A stretch of DNA of 64,000 nucleotides, taken from positions 988,501 through 1,052,500 of the forward strand of contig WPIO01000117.1 in assembly GCA_009760855.2 (NCBI GenBank). Direction: 5' to 3'. The notes under the pieces were generated by a model that searched no databases, had not been told where the DNA came from, and saw only the letters and a list, made by a program, of their open reading frames with translations. Below are positions 1 through 11,281 of the stretch, piece by piece. Position numbers and translations under genes: made by a program. This DNA comes from Cristatella mucedo. Lineage: Eukaryota > Bryozoa > Phylactolaemata > Cristatellidae. Positions within the stretch are counted from its first letter, which is position 1. Each line of letters starts with the position of its first letter.

Positions 1-1110
1 ATTCGAAAATCTGCGCAGAGCTGCCTCGCGATTCTCCAGACCGAAATTCACGCCGTCGTTCTCGGTGAAGACGCGTCATTGAGCATGCAAAGCAGTCGCT
101 CAGCGTCGGCGCTGCTAAAAATTATCTGAGACAGAAGGGCGAGCTATTATCTTCTTAAATTATTAAAGATAATAGCTCTGCCTTAATTATTATCTTTAAA
201 CTCCTATCATCTAGTTTGTCATTTAGAATGGCCTAATTCTAAGGCTGATGGCCGCTTGATGACGCTTTCACCTTTTGCTTACTTTTCACGTCGAGATAAA
301 GCCTAAAGGCTAAGAAAGCCCAGCGATATTCGTCTCCTGCCTCCTTTTTCTGGAGCTGCTACGGAAATTGCCTTGAATCGTGCGTTTAAACGGCCATTAA
401 TTTTGATTTTTTTTCTCTCTTTTGTTTCAATTTGTCAGCGAAAAAGCAGAAAGCCACGCTCAAAGCGGAAACCCGGTGGTGCGGGCCGAAATTTGAATTG
501 AGCGCGTATTTTTCGAACAAGCATTTTCCCTTTAGACAGCGCACTCCGGTTAAGACTTCCGCACTTTAAACTCGATATTCCTGCGAGCATTCACATCCAT
601 GTCCACGTGGTGTGCGTTATTTCACCTGAAATCCACATTAAATAATTAATTTTTGTTTCTAGTATGAAAAAAGACTGTACAGCATTCCGTCGCGTAGGGG
701 TTTATCATGCTTCCACACGTCGCGTCTATCTTGAAGAGCATTTAGCCTTGGACAGTAGAAGCAACCTCATTGGACATTTATACTTTCCGTCTCCCGGTCG
801 GCTCTTTTATCTCGTTCGTTTGGAAACTTGACCAAATCTGTATTTACTTCAACGCGTGCTGAGCTTACTAGTGCAAAAAAAAAGGATTTTCATTAACGAG
901 CTCGTGAAAAGTACTTTCTGCGTGTTTCTTGTGCAGCTGCAATCGCGCTCTAATTACTGACACACTGAAAGTCGACGCGGCGATTTCTTACCGCTCGTCG
1001 GAAAGCACATTCGCCTGAAGCAGCACGACTTCTGCTAAGCAGCTCTTCTTGCGCGAGCGAGCTGCTTAGCGGCGGCGGTCACGGCTGCTGTCGCGGCGTC
1101 ACGTGCTTAC
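1..1110. other. Ankyrin-gene intron and left edge; possible further exon at 1-114
   Basis: This stretch lies downstream of exon 3 of the minus-strand ankyrin gene. On the minus strand a TTTTAG acceptor-like site ends at 115. One frame compatible with the phase of exon 3 stays open from there to the window edge, but its translation does not look like ankyrin, so an exon here is only a possibility. The remainder is moderately AT-rich intron-like sequence in which I see nothing else. Confidence 0.25.
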
Positions 1111-1341
1111 CCGCAGTGGCTGCCCACAGCAGAGGCGATCGTCCTCTTGTGTCTTTGCAGTTGGTCTTTGGTCGCAGACAGAGCAAGTGCTGCAGACAGT
1201 CGAGCGACACGTACATGTCCACCTCGCGGTTGCCACACATCTGAGCGGCGTAGTGCAGAGGCGTGGCGCCGGCCGAATCCTGGCAATTCAGATCCGCCTT
1301 TTTGAGCGCCAATCGCGAGAGCATCTCCGGTATCTGACACA
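1111..1341 (-). CDS. Ankyrin-repeat protein, exon 3 (internal, partial gene)
   Basis: This exon encodes ankyrin repeats, helical hairpin modules that bind other proteins. On the minus strand it starts after a TTTTGCAG acceptor (AG at 1343-1342) and ends at a GTAAGC donor (GT at 1110-1109). The two leading bases complete the codon left open by exon 2, and all 76 following codons are open. Visible repeat signatures are GATPLHYAAQM and GRSPLLWAATAG, the usual G-x-T/S-P-L-H/L-x-A-A core, with a longer than normal linker between them. The gene continues left. Among animal proteins it may belong with inversin- or diversin-like ankyrin proteins, but I cannot assign an orthologue. Confidence 0.78.
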
Positions 1342-1647
1342 CTGCAAAACAACCAGCGTCCGTCCGTCCGAACTAACGGTCGTTGTAGCTACGGGCGCGA
1401 GCTTCGGGCGTCCGACCGCGTTCACCGCAGCATAATAACTTGGGGTGATTTGCATGGCCGGATGAGGAGTTACTGTCAAAGTAGACGCGACCGGTCGTGT
1501 GCTGGAGTCGCGCTAAAGTCGAGAAAAGGGTAGCTGCAAATCCTATAGAAATTCGTTTTCTAAAGTAGGCGAGCTTCTGCTTTGACGGCAAAGCATTAGC
1601 ACATTAAATATTTAAAACGCAACGACAGGAGAACACTTAGTACTGAC
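1342..1647 (-). other. Ankyrin gene intron 2
   Basis: Short intron of 306 bp between ankyrin exons 2 and 3, bounded by a GTCAGT donor and a TTTTGCAG acceptor on the minus strand. No repeat or other feature is seen in it. Confidence 0.65.
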
Positions 1648-1915
1648 CGATGGCCCAGTGCAGTGCCGAACGGCCTTGGCTGTCGATGGCATTTACGTTG
1701 ACGCCATTGTCGATCAGGTAGAGGGCCGTTTCGACATGATGTCCGGTGATGGCAAGGTGGAGACACGGAGAGCCCTCGATGTCTTTCTCGTCCAGATCGA
1801 GAATGCCAGGAAGCCTCTGCATCAAGACCTTGAGGCATTGTATGGAGCCGCTCTTGGCGCACGCCACCGGAAGTCTTTTCTTCACGGCATCCTTGAGTAG
1901 CGGAGACTCGATGGT
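1648..1915 (-). CDS. Ankyrin-repeat protein, exon 2
   Basis: Internal ankyrin exon on the minus strand. It begins after a CTTTCAG acceptor (AG at 1917-1916) with codons reading TIESPLLKDAV and ends one base into a codon at a GTCAGT donor (GT at 1647-1646). Two helical repeat units are visible: one around CAKSGSIQCLKVLMQ, and a good consensus unit containing GSPCLHLAITGHH followed by ALYLIDNGVNVNA and GRSALHWAI. That module is a typical 33-residue ankyrin repeat. The end phase (1) matches exon 3 exactly, and the start phase (0) matches the proposed exon 1. Function beyond protein binding cannot be read from this fragment. Confidence 0.8.
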
Positions 1916-1971
1916 CTGAAAGCCGAGTCATTCGCTTCCGTTAATTTTGACTCAATCGCGAAAGGGTCGTG

Positions 1972-1994
1972 CGCATGCATGCATGCATGCATGC
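1972..1994. repeat. (GCAT)n self-complementary run
   Basis: About five tandem copies of GCAT form an alternating purine-pyrimidine palindromic run inside intron 1. Confidence 0.8.
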
Positions 1995-3487
1995 CGGATT
2001 GACGCGGCGTGCACACACTTTTCGGCCGCCAATGCTAAAGAGGGCAGCATTCAAAGTGTCCGAGCACGGAGCTCGATTGGCAAAGAAGATCTCTCGCTGC
2101 CAGTCTTTCTGAGAGGAGGAGCCAGAGGGGTCGCGCGTGCGATCGCTAGTCGCGGAATGAAGTCGTCTGAATGAAGCTACAGCGAGCCGCAGCGAGACAG
2201 CGAGCCCCAGTGAGATAGCGAGCGCGCGAGATCTCGGCTGGAGTGCATCGCGTGGACGGCGTGCACAAGTATAACCCCGCTCGGAGCCGCGCTGCTGCGT
2301 GGGATCGTGGCCACCGGTACGTCGCGGCTCTCGAAATGTGTGACAGCTGGGACGCTGGCTCGGCTGGAGCTCATCGTGCAGCCAGCGCGCGTCGCGTTCT
2401 TTGCCTAGAGGCGCGGGCGGCCGTCCGTCGCTCTGACGTTAAGCTCGCCGCATAGATGTGCTCGTCGTCCATTTTGGCGTAGGGAACTTTCCACCCCGGC
2501 AAGGCACTTGCCTGCAATTGTCGAAGGCTCGGGACTCGAATACAGCGAGGCGTACTTTTTTCTCGTTCCTGCCCAGAGCTACGACAGGCCCTTCAGCTGA
2601 GGAGTAGAGCTACACACGCGCGCCGCTATCGCTTCAGCAGCATTTGACAGCGCTCGCCACCATCGGACTCCGACTAGCGTGAACTGCACTGTGCGAGCGG
2701 CTGTGCAGGCCAGGCTAACTTAAGACACCGGCCACAGCCAAAATCCTTAACAGAGCCAGCCACCGCCGCCCCTGGATGGCACGCGGAGCACGTGCAGGCA
2801 CGAGCGCATCCGTGAACACCTGGTCAGCAAGCCGTGTGCATTGCAAAGAATAGCCTGTATAACTATTTATATTATAATAAGTATAACTGCTGCTATAAAA
2901 AATAAGTATACGTATAACCTAAAGTACAAAGTACTGCCACTTCATACGCCCTACTACCGAGCCGGCTCACGAACTCTGGCAAACTATCACATCCAAGCTA
3001 CGAGAGGATACTCGGCTGACGGCGCGCGCTCCAAAACCTTTTGCAAATGGTGCCTCCAGACGCGCTTCGACTGTTGGCATGGACTCGCTTTGCTTTGCAT
3101 TTTGGACGTGCTGCGGCACAGCTGTCTGCTTCTGCTAGCAGGCAGTATCCTTTCGGTTTTGCCACGCTGAGCGAGTCCGAACTCGTAGCTCATTCGTTGA
3201 TTACTCGAACTGCCCTCCCCCCCCCCGTGCACCGCCGATGTCTTTCGAAATCGATCGCATTTTGCGATCGCGTTATTGACGCGACGACGCTTAACTGACG
3301 AATGAATGCGGCAAATGCCGAGCGGCCATCTCAAAACCAGATGACGTCGCCAATGCGCACGCGCACGCGTAGGCGCTCCGCTGGTTGAGGCGCTCGGGCG
3401 GCTGCGCGCCAGCACAAAAGCTCCATTCGCCGACTCCGCCGCTCCGGTCGCCGCCCTCGCTATTCACTCACAGGCGGCCCGATATTG

Positions 3488-3488
<1 letters not shown>

Positions 3489-3522
<34 letters not shown>

Positions 3523-3524
3523 TC
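3489..3524. repeat. (GCC)n triplet repeat
   Basis: About eleven uninterrupted GCC/CCG triplets in GC-rich intronic DNA upstream of the larger hexamer array. Confidence 0.9.
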
Positions 3525-3782
3525 CACAGCCGGCGCCGCCGCTCTACTGGAGGCTGCCCCCTCTACTAATCGCGTCGTGCGATCCGATGCGATCCAATGC
3601 GATCCGCCAGCGATCCGCCAGCAATCCGTCGCGTACGGTGCATTTGCGAGTGACCCGTCCGCCGCCGCCGATGGCGCATCTAGCCATCGGGCGCTCGCTC
3701 GCGCTCGCGCGCGCGCGTGCGCCCACAGAAGCCTGCCTGCGCTCCGCGGGCGCGGGAGATCGCTCCGCCAAAATGCGCCCGC

Positions 3783-4046
3783 GCGGCAGCGGCGGCAGCG
3801 GCGGGTGCGGCGGCAGCGGCGGCAGCGGCGGCAGCGGCGGCAGCGGCGGCAGCGGCGGCAGCGGCGGCAGCGGCGGCGGCAGCGGCGGCAGCGGCGGCAG
3901 CGGCGGCAGCGGCGGCAGCGGCGGCAGCGGCGGCAGCGGCGGCAGCGGCGGCAGCGGCGGCAGCGGCGGCAGCGGCGGCAGCGGCGGCAGCGGCGGCAGC
4001 GGCGGCAGCGGCGGCAGCGGCGGCAGCGGCGGCAGCGGCGGCAGCG
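3783..4046. repeat. (GGCAGC)n hexanucleotide array
   Basis: Roughly 260 bp of GGCAGC, with a few single-base and triplet variants near its left end. On the transcribed minus strand it reads CTGCCG repeats and begins only about 65 bases downstream of the exon 1 donor. All frames stay open because the unit is divisible by three and contains no stop. The resulting poly-GS, poly-AA and poly-LPP peptides are artefacts rather than evidence of coding. Confidence 0.95.
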
Positions 4047-4110
4047 CTTCCGTCGTCGAGCGGACGAGCGAAGCGCCGCCGCTTCGGCGGCCCGCGGACG
4101 ATTCACGTAC

Positions 4111-4278
4111 GTATTGCTCGCTCGACGACGACTTGTCCTTGACCAGGTCCTGCAGCTGCTTGCCGAACATGTCTCGCAGCATGTTTCGCAGCCGCTTGAC
4201 GTCGTCCTTCCGGCAGGCCTGCGCCAGCGTCTTCGCGACGTGGCCGGCGACCTCTGACTGGCTGATGGCGACCGCCAT
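4111..4278 (-). CDS. Ankyrin-repeat protein, probable first coding exon
   Basis: On the minus strand an ATG at 4278 opens a 56-codon stretch (MAVAISQSEVAGHV onward, basic and helix-rich, ending KDKSSSSEQY) before a GTACGT donor at 4110. It ends in phase 0, which is what exon 2 needs at its start. The preceding sequence is CpG-rich and promoter-like. The predicted helix with AKTLAQACRKDDVKRLRNML resembles the start of an ankyrin repeat stack. There is no domain signature strong enough to prove it. A second GT four bases on (4106) would give a phase that does not fit exon 2. Confidence 0.58.
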
Positions 4279-4740
4279 TCTTTATTTAGTCGGACAGCTG
4301 GCGGCGGCGGCGAAGTTCGCGCTCACCGGTGAGCCTCTGCGCTTCCACTCGTCGCCGAGCGGACGCTGCTTAGTCGCCCGCCCTGACGGCGGCCGAAGTC
4401 CGCCGTCTCCGGCCGCCTCGCCCCGACATAGCTGCGAGCGGCGTGCGGCGGCGGGCGGCGGCGGGCGTCGGCGGGCGGCGGCGAGCGGCGCACACGGAGG
4501 CCGGAGGCTGCGGTGTGAAATCGTGCGGCGTTTGGCTGCTTTCCGATGCTGCCGCTCTAGGACGCAGTCAGCGCCTGAGCGGTTGCCCGACAGGCACCCG
4601 AGGAGGCTGCGAAACGGACAGAAACGGAGGTCTCTCAGCGAACGGCGAATGGAGCGGCACAGCCAGAGAGCGAGCGAGGGAGCGAGCCGGCGGACGCCCA
4701 GCAGACGACGCATCACGGGCACCTCAAAGCAGCTGTGTTG
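4279..4740 (-). promoter_or_regulatory. CpG-rich probable promoter region of the ankyrin gene
   Basis: The 460 bp upstream of the proposed ATG are very GC- and CpG-rich, with GGCGG runs at 4440-4495, whereas DNA beyond 4740 is abruptly AT-richer. This is what an unmethylated CpG-island promoter looks like. No TATA box was identified and the start site is unknown. Confidence 0.4.
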
Positions 4741-4795
4741 GCATAAATAATATTATTACAATAAAATAGCATTGTTGTCATTAATGTTACATCTT

Positions 4796-4846
4796 CATAG
4801 CACCCTCAGATAACTGAATTTCTTTCTGGGCACTTTGCAGATTTTG
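4796..4846 (-). repeat. L2-type LINE 3' tail remnant
   Basis: Reverse complement of the tail that ends the L2 copies elsewhere in the window (pattern AAAGTGCCTAGAAAGAGATT ... CTGAGGGTGCT). Only the last 50 bp or so remain. Confidence 0.55.
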
Positions 4847-5117
4847 TATAGAAAGTGTGACCACGTGATGAGATGTAACTTTCGCAATGTCAAGCATAAC
4901 ATTGTTAGATGGGACATGCACACGTTCAACGTGTAGATACGCTTAGTAGCAGCTGGCACTGTATTGGCAAGCATGAGCTCACAAAGGACGAATCAAAATG
5001 ACCCAGTACATGCTGTAATAAGCAGGTATGTTTCAAGTTAGTACCACGCTACTACCAAGCAAGTATTAGAAATTCGTCCGACCAGAATGCAATGCGAGCT
5101 TGGGTAATGTTGCCATA

Positions 5118-5188
5118 CTGGTTTGGCCCAGTGGTTTAGGCGCTCGCCTTTAGGTGCTCTCCTTCTCTTAGGTTACTATACAAATGAA
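5118..5188 (+). repeat. tRNA-derived SINE family 1, internally deleted copy
   Basis: Begins with the SINE head (CTGGTTTGGCCCAGTGGTTTA) and A-box-like region, then jumps directly to the tail ending CTATACAAATGAA. The B box and middle are missing compared with the copies at 28963 and 50793. Confidence 0.7.
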
Positions 5189-6171
5189 TAAACTTTTATT
5201 TTTATATTTTCTAGGCATAGAAAACTGCGTAGCAATTAAGGACGAAGCGTAAATTAATCTTTCCTGGAAACGGAATATTCAAGTAGCTAGGTTCCGACTA
5301 GTGGCCCTAGGGTACAATCATGAGCGAGCGCTCGTCCTCGGCGACGCCCGCAGCAGCACGAATTAGAACGACGCGGAACGCATGAGCTCTTCTCGAACAT
5401 GCGTTTATCTGAGAGACGCGAAGCGCTTAAGTAAGCGCCGAGTTCAACCGCTACTGGCTAAAAAAAAATATCCATCTAGCGGAGGTAGCCCGCTTGAGCC
5501 GGCCTCTCGAGTGAACGGCCCTTTGAAAGAGCAGACCGGAAGAGTGAATAGTAGAGAATAGTTCACGATTGAACTAACTGAGTTTGCTTTGGTAATTCGC
5601 CGTCCGGCAGAGAGCGAAACTCAGTAGCAGCAAGAACGTGACATCCACCCGCGCGCGCCAGCCCACTCTTTTCAGGCGGACTGCGCCATCTCGTAAGTAC
5701 TCCTTAACACAGCTCGTTTGGCTATTTAGATGAAGCGCTCGATACGCCGGATCGGACGCTGATGGCGCAGTGCCTATCAGGCCATCGTCACACGGGCGCG
5801 ACAGTAATCTGGACCCAGCAGCGCTTAGTAGAGCTGACCAATCGCTCTGAAGAGAGAACGATCGGCGAAGAATCCGAAATCAGCGCAAATCAGCGGAATT
5901 TTCGTGACATCTTTACCCGCACGCACGAATGTCACCAGCGCACTTGAATTGAGAGAGAGAAAAGATGGCGCTCCTTTAAACTTGCGTACCCTTCCTCACA
6001 AGCGTTTAACCGTTCGTCGGGCTAAGGCCTGCGGCCGCTCCTGCTAATCTGCGAATACCTGGATGCGTACACAATCGCGCACGCGGGAGCCTTTTTGGGC
6101 ACCGAGCACTTAGCTCAATGCATCATGAAGTCTTGTGTGAAGAATGCAAACTGGGAGCAGACCATATGTGT

Positions 6172-6263
6172 AAATATATATGTGTGTGCGTGCGTGCGTG
6201 CGTCCATGCGTCCGTGCGTCCGTGCGTGTGTGCGTGCGTGTGTGCGTGCGTGCGTGCTTGTGA

Positions 6264-6296
<33 letters not shown>
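6172..6296. repeat. TG/TGCG compound microsatellite
   Basis: Alternating TGTG, TGCG and TCCG units followed by an uninterrupted (GT)n. Alternating purine-pyrimidine sequence of this kind can adopt Z-form. Confidence 0.9.
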
Positions 6297-6298
<2 letters not shown>

Positions 6299-7656
6299 AT
6301 GCAATTTCCGAAATTCAACGTGAGCAGCTGTGAGCCTTGTATGAAAGATCTCATGCACTTCAATAATGGCAAAAATTAAGAAGTCTCTTCTTTTAATTTA
6401 AGAGAAATTATCACTAAAATCCAGAAATTTGTTCACGACCTACACGCCATGCACCAACCTGTTGCACATGAGTAACTAGTCTCGGTGAAGGCATGCACTT
6501 CCTACCACAGCAAGAGTACCCGTGGAATTGGGAGTAGGGACGCACTGCACGGCGAATGGTCAACGGTTGAGTTAGCCACTGACATCTATTGAGACATTAT
6601 GAATAATTTTTGATGATCACTATTTTTGGGAATTTTGTAAATATTCTCGTGGACTACGAAGACTATCCGTAATTATCTGGCCGCATTTAGACAAATATTC
6701 TGTAGTTGTCTGATAAAATTCGACGTGGGCATTTCGGCGATACAGTCTTTCCAACAGCTTCGCTTATCGCGCTTACTTAAACTCAGCAGCTACTTACGCT
6801 TTTTCTGGAACAAATAGCGGAGATCTAACCCTCGACAGAAAGCGATGACGCTCAGTTCCCATCCGACCATCCGACTTCCCATCCAACCATTCGACTTCCC
6901 ATTTGACTTCCCGCTCGACCATCGCGCGCAGCCACTCCGAGTACTAGTCACGCTAACCGCCGCTATCACTTAATCCCGGGCTCCCAGCCCGCCGAAATAC
7001 GAGGCCCGTCTTTAGAGAGGAGCATACTTCCTGCGAACAGGACGCCGCGTAGCCATCCGGTCGTGAACTCTAGCCGAGCGTATCACTGGGGTCGTGAACT
7101 CCAGCCGAGCGTATCACTGGGGGGGTCTACCGGAAGGCTCGGCGGAAAGCTCGCGAAGGGTCCGTCCGTCCGCTCCAGTAGCTCGAGAGTTGCGGAGCGG
7201 AAGCGGAGTAGGCGCGCGAGCCTCTCGCTGAAACGCGCTGCTTCGCGGCTCCAGTCGAGGAAGCTGGGCCGCGGCGATGCCGCCGCCGCGGTCATTTCTA
7301 CCTGATGTCATGCACCTAAATACGTACGCTTGAGGTCATGCGCCCCGAGGTCGCTCCGCTGAGTTCAGCTCTCCCACACCCTGAAGGTCGTTCATTGCAG
7401 GACGGCTTGAAGGTATGCTCTTCGTTGTGTTTGGAAGATGCTGGAGTTATTTTCCATTTGTTGTCTAGTTTCTCCCCAACCCCTTCTACCCCCTCCTCCT
7501 CTCCCCCGGTACCCTCTGCTCCGTCGTCCTCCGCCTCCGTCCTCTTCGTCCGCCACTAGCTCCGACGAGCAATCGAAGCATCGAAGGCAGAGTCGAGCAG
7601 AGCTCACGTTCGTCGCTCCGCTGATGAGTGTTCCGCGATCGATTTATTGAAGGATT

Positions 7657-7664
<8 letters not shown>

Positions 7665-7726
<62 letters not shown>
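7665..7726. repeat. (TA)n microsatellite
   Basis: About 30 uninterrupted TA dinucleotides. Confidence 0.95.
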
Positions 7727-7727
<1 letters not shown>

Positions 7728-8317
7728 GCAAGTATGAGATATAGTATACGATATATTATACGGATGAAGCTAGAGCCGTCAGTGGACTGCCAGTGGACTC
7801 GCTTACCTGAGTCTATACAATACTGTACATAAATTTACGCGTCTATTGCACGTCTCACTCGGAAGTGCTAGTCGTCTTTTTGCAGCGTGACGGGCGGACT
7901 TTCTTGCTTTAATAAATAGGGATAAATTGTTATTATCGTGATCTACCGATTGAATTTATTTTTTCCAGATTTTTCACCTTACATCTATGTGCCGAGATGC
8001 TACAAATGGGTAGGGGAGCATATGCACACAGCTATCAATCCAAAGAAAATAAAATGTGTGGATACCAGTCCGCACTAAGTCTGGAGATATTTATAATCAT
8101 GGCGTAGGTACGGCGGTAGCACTTAATGCCGACGGCGGACCGGCATTAACAAATCACGACCTTATAATTGTTTGGAGTAGCTCTGTTCAAACTTCGGATA
8201 GGCTAGGCTCGCTAAGAGCTTCAAACGCTTCATAAAGGTTTATTCAATCGCGTCAAAGATTGATGGCTCGGATGTCGGGATGAGCCGCAAAGACACATGC
8301 ATGCCTGAGAGAGGGAA

Positions 8318-8318
8318 C

Positions 8319-8379
<61 letters not shown>
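8318..8379. repeat. (GA)n microsatellite
   Basis: About 30 GA units with one interruption, ending in a short G run. Confidence 0.95.
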
Positions 8380-8384
<5 letters not shown>

Positions 8385-9082
8385 CATGACGAAAGTTCTA
8401 GAAACTCCTGCGAGGCTCCCGAAAGCTCAAAAAGGCTCCAGATGATTCCAGGAACTTCTAGCGGGCTTTAAAAAAAGAACTCTATCCTAATAAATTTTAA
8501 GGCTCCGAAAAACTTCGGAGGCGCAGCGGTCACAGCGCCATGACGCTGCCGCGACGGCTTTCGCGGATAAGTGGTGCTAGTGAAAATTAGATAATAGAAA
8601 CAGGCCGGAAGTGCACTGGTCCGTGAACGCAGCATGCCCAGCAATCAGAATGGCAGCCGAGAAGCCAGACTTGCCGAGCTTCGCGGCGCGCTTACGCCGT
8701 CGCGCTGCAGGCACTAGCTTCCGGCGAAGTGAGGCATCGGCTTCCGTCGCGCCATCTGCAGCGTTTGGATGGCGTTCTGACTTGATTTCTCGGAGCAAGC
8801 GCTAGCGCGGGTGGGCGCAATCCGGCTCGTGCGACATCCGGCGCTCTAGCGCCGGTCGATCAGGTGAGCGGGCTACTCGTCTGTCCTCTATGCTCGAGCG
8901 TCGCGTGTCCACGGCGACTCTACGCGTCGAGCCCGCAACGGCGTCTTCCAAAACTAAATTTCTCCGGTCAAGAATGAAACGAAAATCACGAGAAAGCTGA
9001 GGAGTGAGCGGAAACGAGTGCGATCGGTTGGGGCGAATCGGTTTCAGCAGCGGCCAGTGGCGCGACCCGGTCGCTGCGTCCT

Positions 9083-9185
<103 letters not shown>

Positions 9186-9718
9186 TGCTTACAGGCCGAG
9201 CGCCTCTCTGGCGCTCGGCGTTGGCGCCTCGGCCTGGCTGAGCTGGGTGTTCGGATTCTCCGACGCGAAAAGTTCGCCACCCAAAGATCTCTGTCTACCT
9301 GGCCGTCTGCCTGGCCGTCTCTAGCTGTTGGTCTCGATAGAGTACTCTGACGTGTGCGCGCGATCACCGACGAGCTTAGGGCCGTTTCTTCTGTCAGGAC
9401 CTGGGATGCTAAACTGCTGCGTCTGCATTCGGTCGAGATTTATCGGGCGAGTATCTAATTCCGACCCGCGTGTATTGCCCCTAGACCTCACTGGAAGTAA
9501 GTGCTCCGGTCCATGTGCAGGAATTCTCGCTGTTTCGTGTAAGCCAACCTATAGGACATTGTGCAAGCTGCTGTCAGCTTTAAGCAAAGCTATCTAGTTT
9601 AACCTGGCCGGCTACCTGGCAAAGCTGCTAGTTTTACGATCCTTACGCTGCGCTTTCTCCTAGGCGATCCGGCACGTGATGACCGATTGAGGATTTCGCA
9701 GCCTGAATGGCAACTAAG

Positions 9719-9732
9719 ATATATATATATGC

Positions 9733-9764
<32 letters not shown>

Positions 9765-9765
9765 A

Positions 9766-9844
<79 letters not shown>

Positions 9845-9890
9845 CAACTAAGATATATATATACATATATATATATTTATTTATATATAA
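9719..9890. repeat. Compound (TA)n/(TG)n microsatellite
   Basis: Blocks of TA, TG and TA separated by a repeated GCAACTAAGATATATA module that occurs at both ends, suggesting slippage duplication of a larger unit. Confidence 0.9.
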
Positions 9891-10024
9891 TTCATTTGCA
9901 TAGCACTCTAAGAGAAATTAATCTCTATTCAGGTGTTTCATAAATGCCACGGCTTGTCGTGCCCACGACCTCGGCCAGACCTCGGTCGGGGCGAGGGCCT
10001 TAACCGCTGGGCCAAGCCAGCTAT
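9891..10024 (-). repeat. tRNA-derived SINE family 1, full-length copy
   Basis: On the minus strand it reads CTGGCTTGGCCCAGCGGTTA as A-box head, then a degenerate B box, then the LINE-like tail with GCGCTATACAAATGAA degraded to a TGCAAATGAA end. It directly abuts the TA microsatellite on its left. Confidence 0.75.
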
Positions 10025-11205
10025 ACAACTCGAAGATGCAACCGAAGGTTACGCGGCCTGCATTGGCGCTGACGTAGATGAGTGCGAGCGCTTCGGTGGA
10101 CGGACGCTCGACGCCGCTCGAAATTAAGGCTACGGAAACACGCGGGCCTGCATTAAAACCGCGCCGCGTTTTCCCGTCTGACAGCGCATGCGCCCGGCAG
10201 CAGCTATGAGTCGGAGGGCTGCACCCAGTGTCTTGCTCGTGTTGCTCACAGCCGACCGACCGACTCTGCGGCGGCGGCGCATCGGCCCGTGGAGAAGCCG
10301 CGACGCTAGTGGCCATGGCCGAGCGCGATGCGTGGCGCAGCCCCGCGTCCAGACTCGACGGCGGTCAGTCGGCATTAAAACGAGCCCGACGCGAGCGAGC
10401 GAGCGCCCCTAGGTAGCCGTACAATTGCGCGTGCGACAAGCGATTCGTTCGCTCGAAGAAGACAGAGCGACGCGCGCTCACCTGCTGATGGCGCGAGCGG
10501 CGACGACCGACCGACGACTGACGCAGTGCGGGCGGCCGTGGCGGCGGCGACGGCTCCCTTTCCCTGTGTACGACAATCAGAGGCAATCTGTTGTTTACGC
10601 TTTCCCCGAGCACAAATAGGGTGCACAAACGGGAGAAAAGAATGAGCAGGCAATCAATTGCCGCCATGGAGGAAATCAATTTCTATAAGTCTCGGTGAGC
10701 ATTTCCTATGCACGCGTAGCATGTTTCCAATACTAGACTCGCCGCGTTGACGCGAGCACCAAGCCCAAGGCGCTCAGACCGGATCCGGGTGCAGACGGGA
10801 TACGCGAGCACTTTGCGAGCACTTCGCGATGACGGGCTAGAACACATCGCCCCGGTGCTGGTCCGGTGCGCTGCACGAGTAGCCAATAGGCGACGGCTAT
10901 CAAATGGAGATTAATGGGTTCCTGAAACACGTTTGGCTACGCAAACTACCCCAACGAGCGCGAGTTGCCTACGACATCCGTCCTTTGATCTTTTATCCTT
11001 GACCTTCGACCGTAAGTGCTCGTCCGTACCCAGCCACGATACGCTCCCTATTAGTGGTCCCACAGAGCCAATGCATTCCTGTTCCAGTAAGTGGGGGAAC
11101 ACATCTCTCTGCAGCTACCGATAATCTAGCGACACGCGGCGCGCCATTCTGTTGATGCTGACCTTGATGACAGAACAAACGGCAGAAAGGAGGAATGAAT
11201 GCTTA

Positions 11206-11281
11206 GTGCGGCGATAGCCCGCGATGTAAGTTACTCGCTCTACACGACCGAGGTAGTGGGTTCGAATCCCCCAGGGGCCAA
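11206..11281 (+). repeat. tRNA-like element with strong B box
   Basis: Contains a perfect RNA polymerase III B box (GTGGGTTCGAATCCCCC, 11257-11273) and CCAGGGGCCA after it, but the 5' half does not fold as an acceptor stem. A tRNA-derived SINE head or decayed tRNA is more likely than a functional tRNA gene. Confidence 0.4.

Larger units (their letters stand above)
1916..4110 (-). other. Ankyrin gene intron 1 (proposed)
   Basis: About 2.2 kb between proposed exon 1 and exon 2. It holds a GCATGC run near 1972, a (GCC)n tract, and the long (GGCAGC)n hexamer array close to the exon 1 donor. No other exon was recognised inside it, though a short one could be missed. Confidence 0.5.
4741..7660. 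other. Intergenic region without recognised gene
   Basis: Mixed-composition DNA containing a LINE tail remnant, a deleted SINE copy and a TG/TGCG microsatellite, each listed separately. Open frames here are short and none has a recognisable domain. Confidence 0.6.

Noticed and set aside
1103-1435. 110-codon plus-strand frame
   Set aside because: Antisense shadow of ankyrin exon 3.
3385-4750. Very long frames on both strands across the GGCAGC array (poly-GS, poly-LPP, poly-A)
   Set aside because: A hexamer without stop codons opens every frame. Only the 56 codons at 4278-4111 have an independent start, donor and phase match.
11206-11281. Functional tRNA gene
   Set aside because: A good B box, but the 5' acceptor half cannot pair with the 3' end. 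Other B boxes in the window belong to SINEs.
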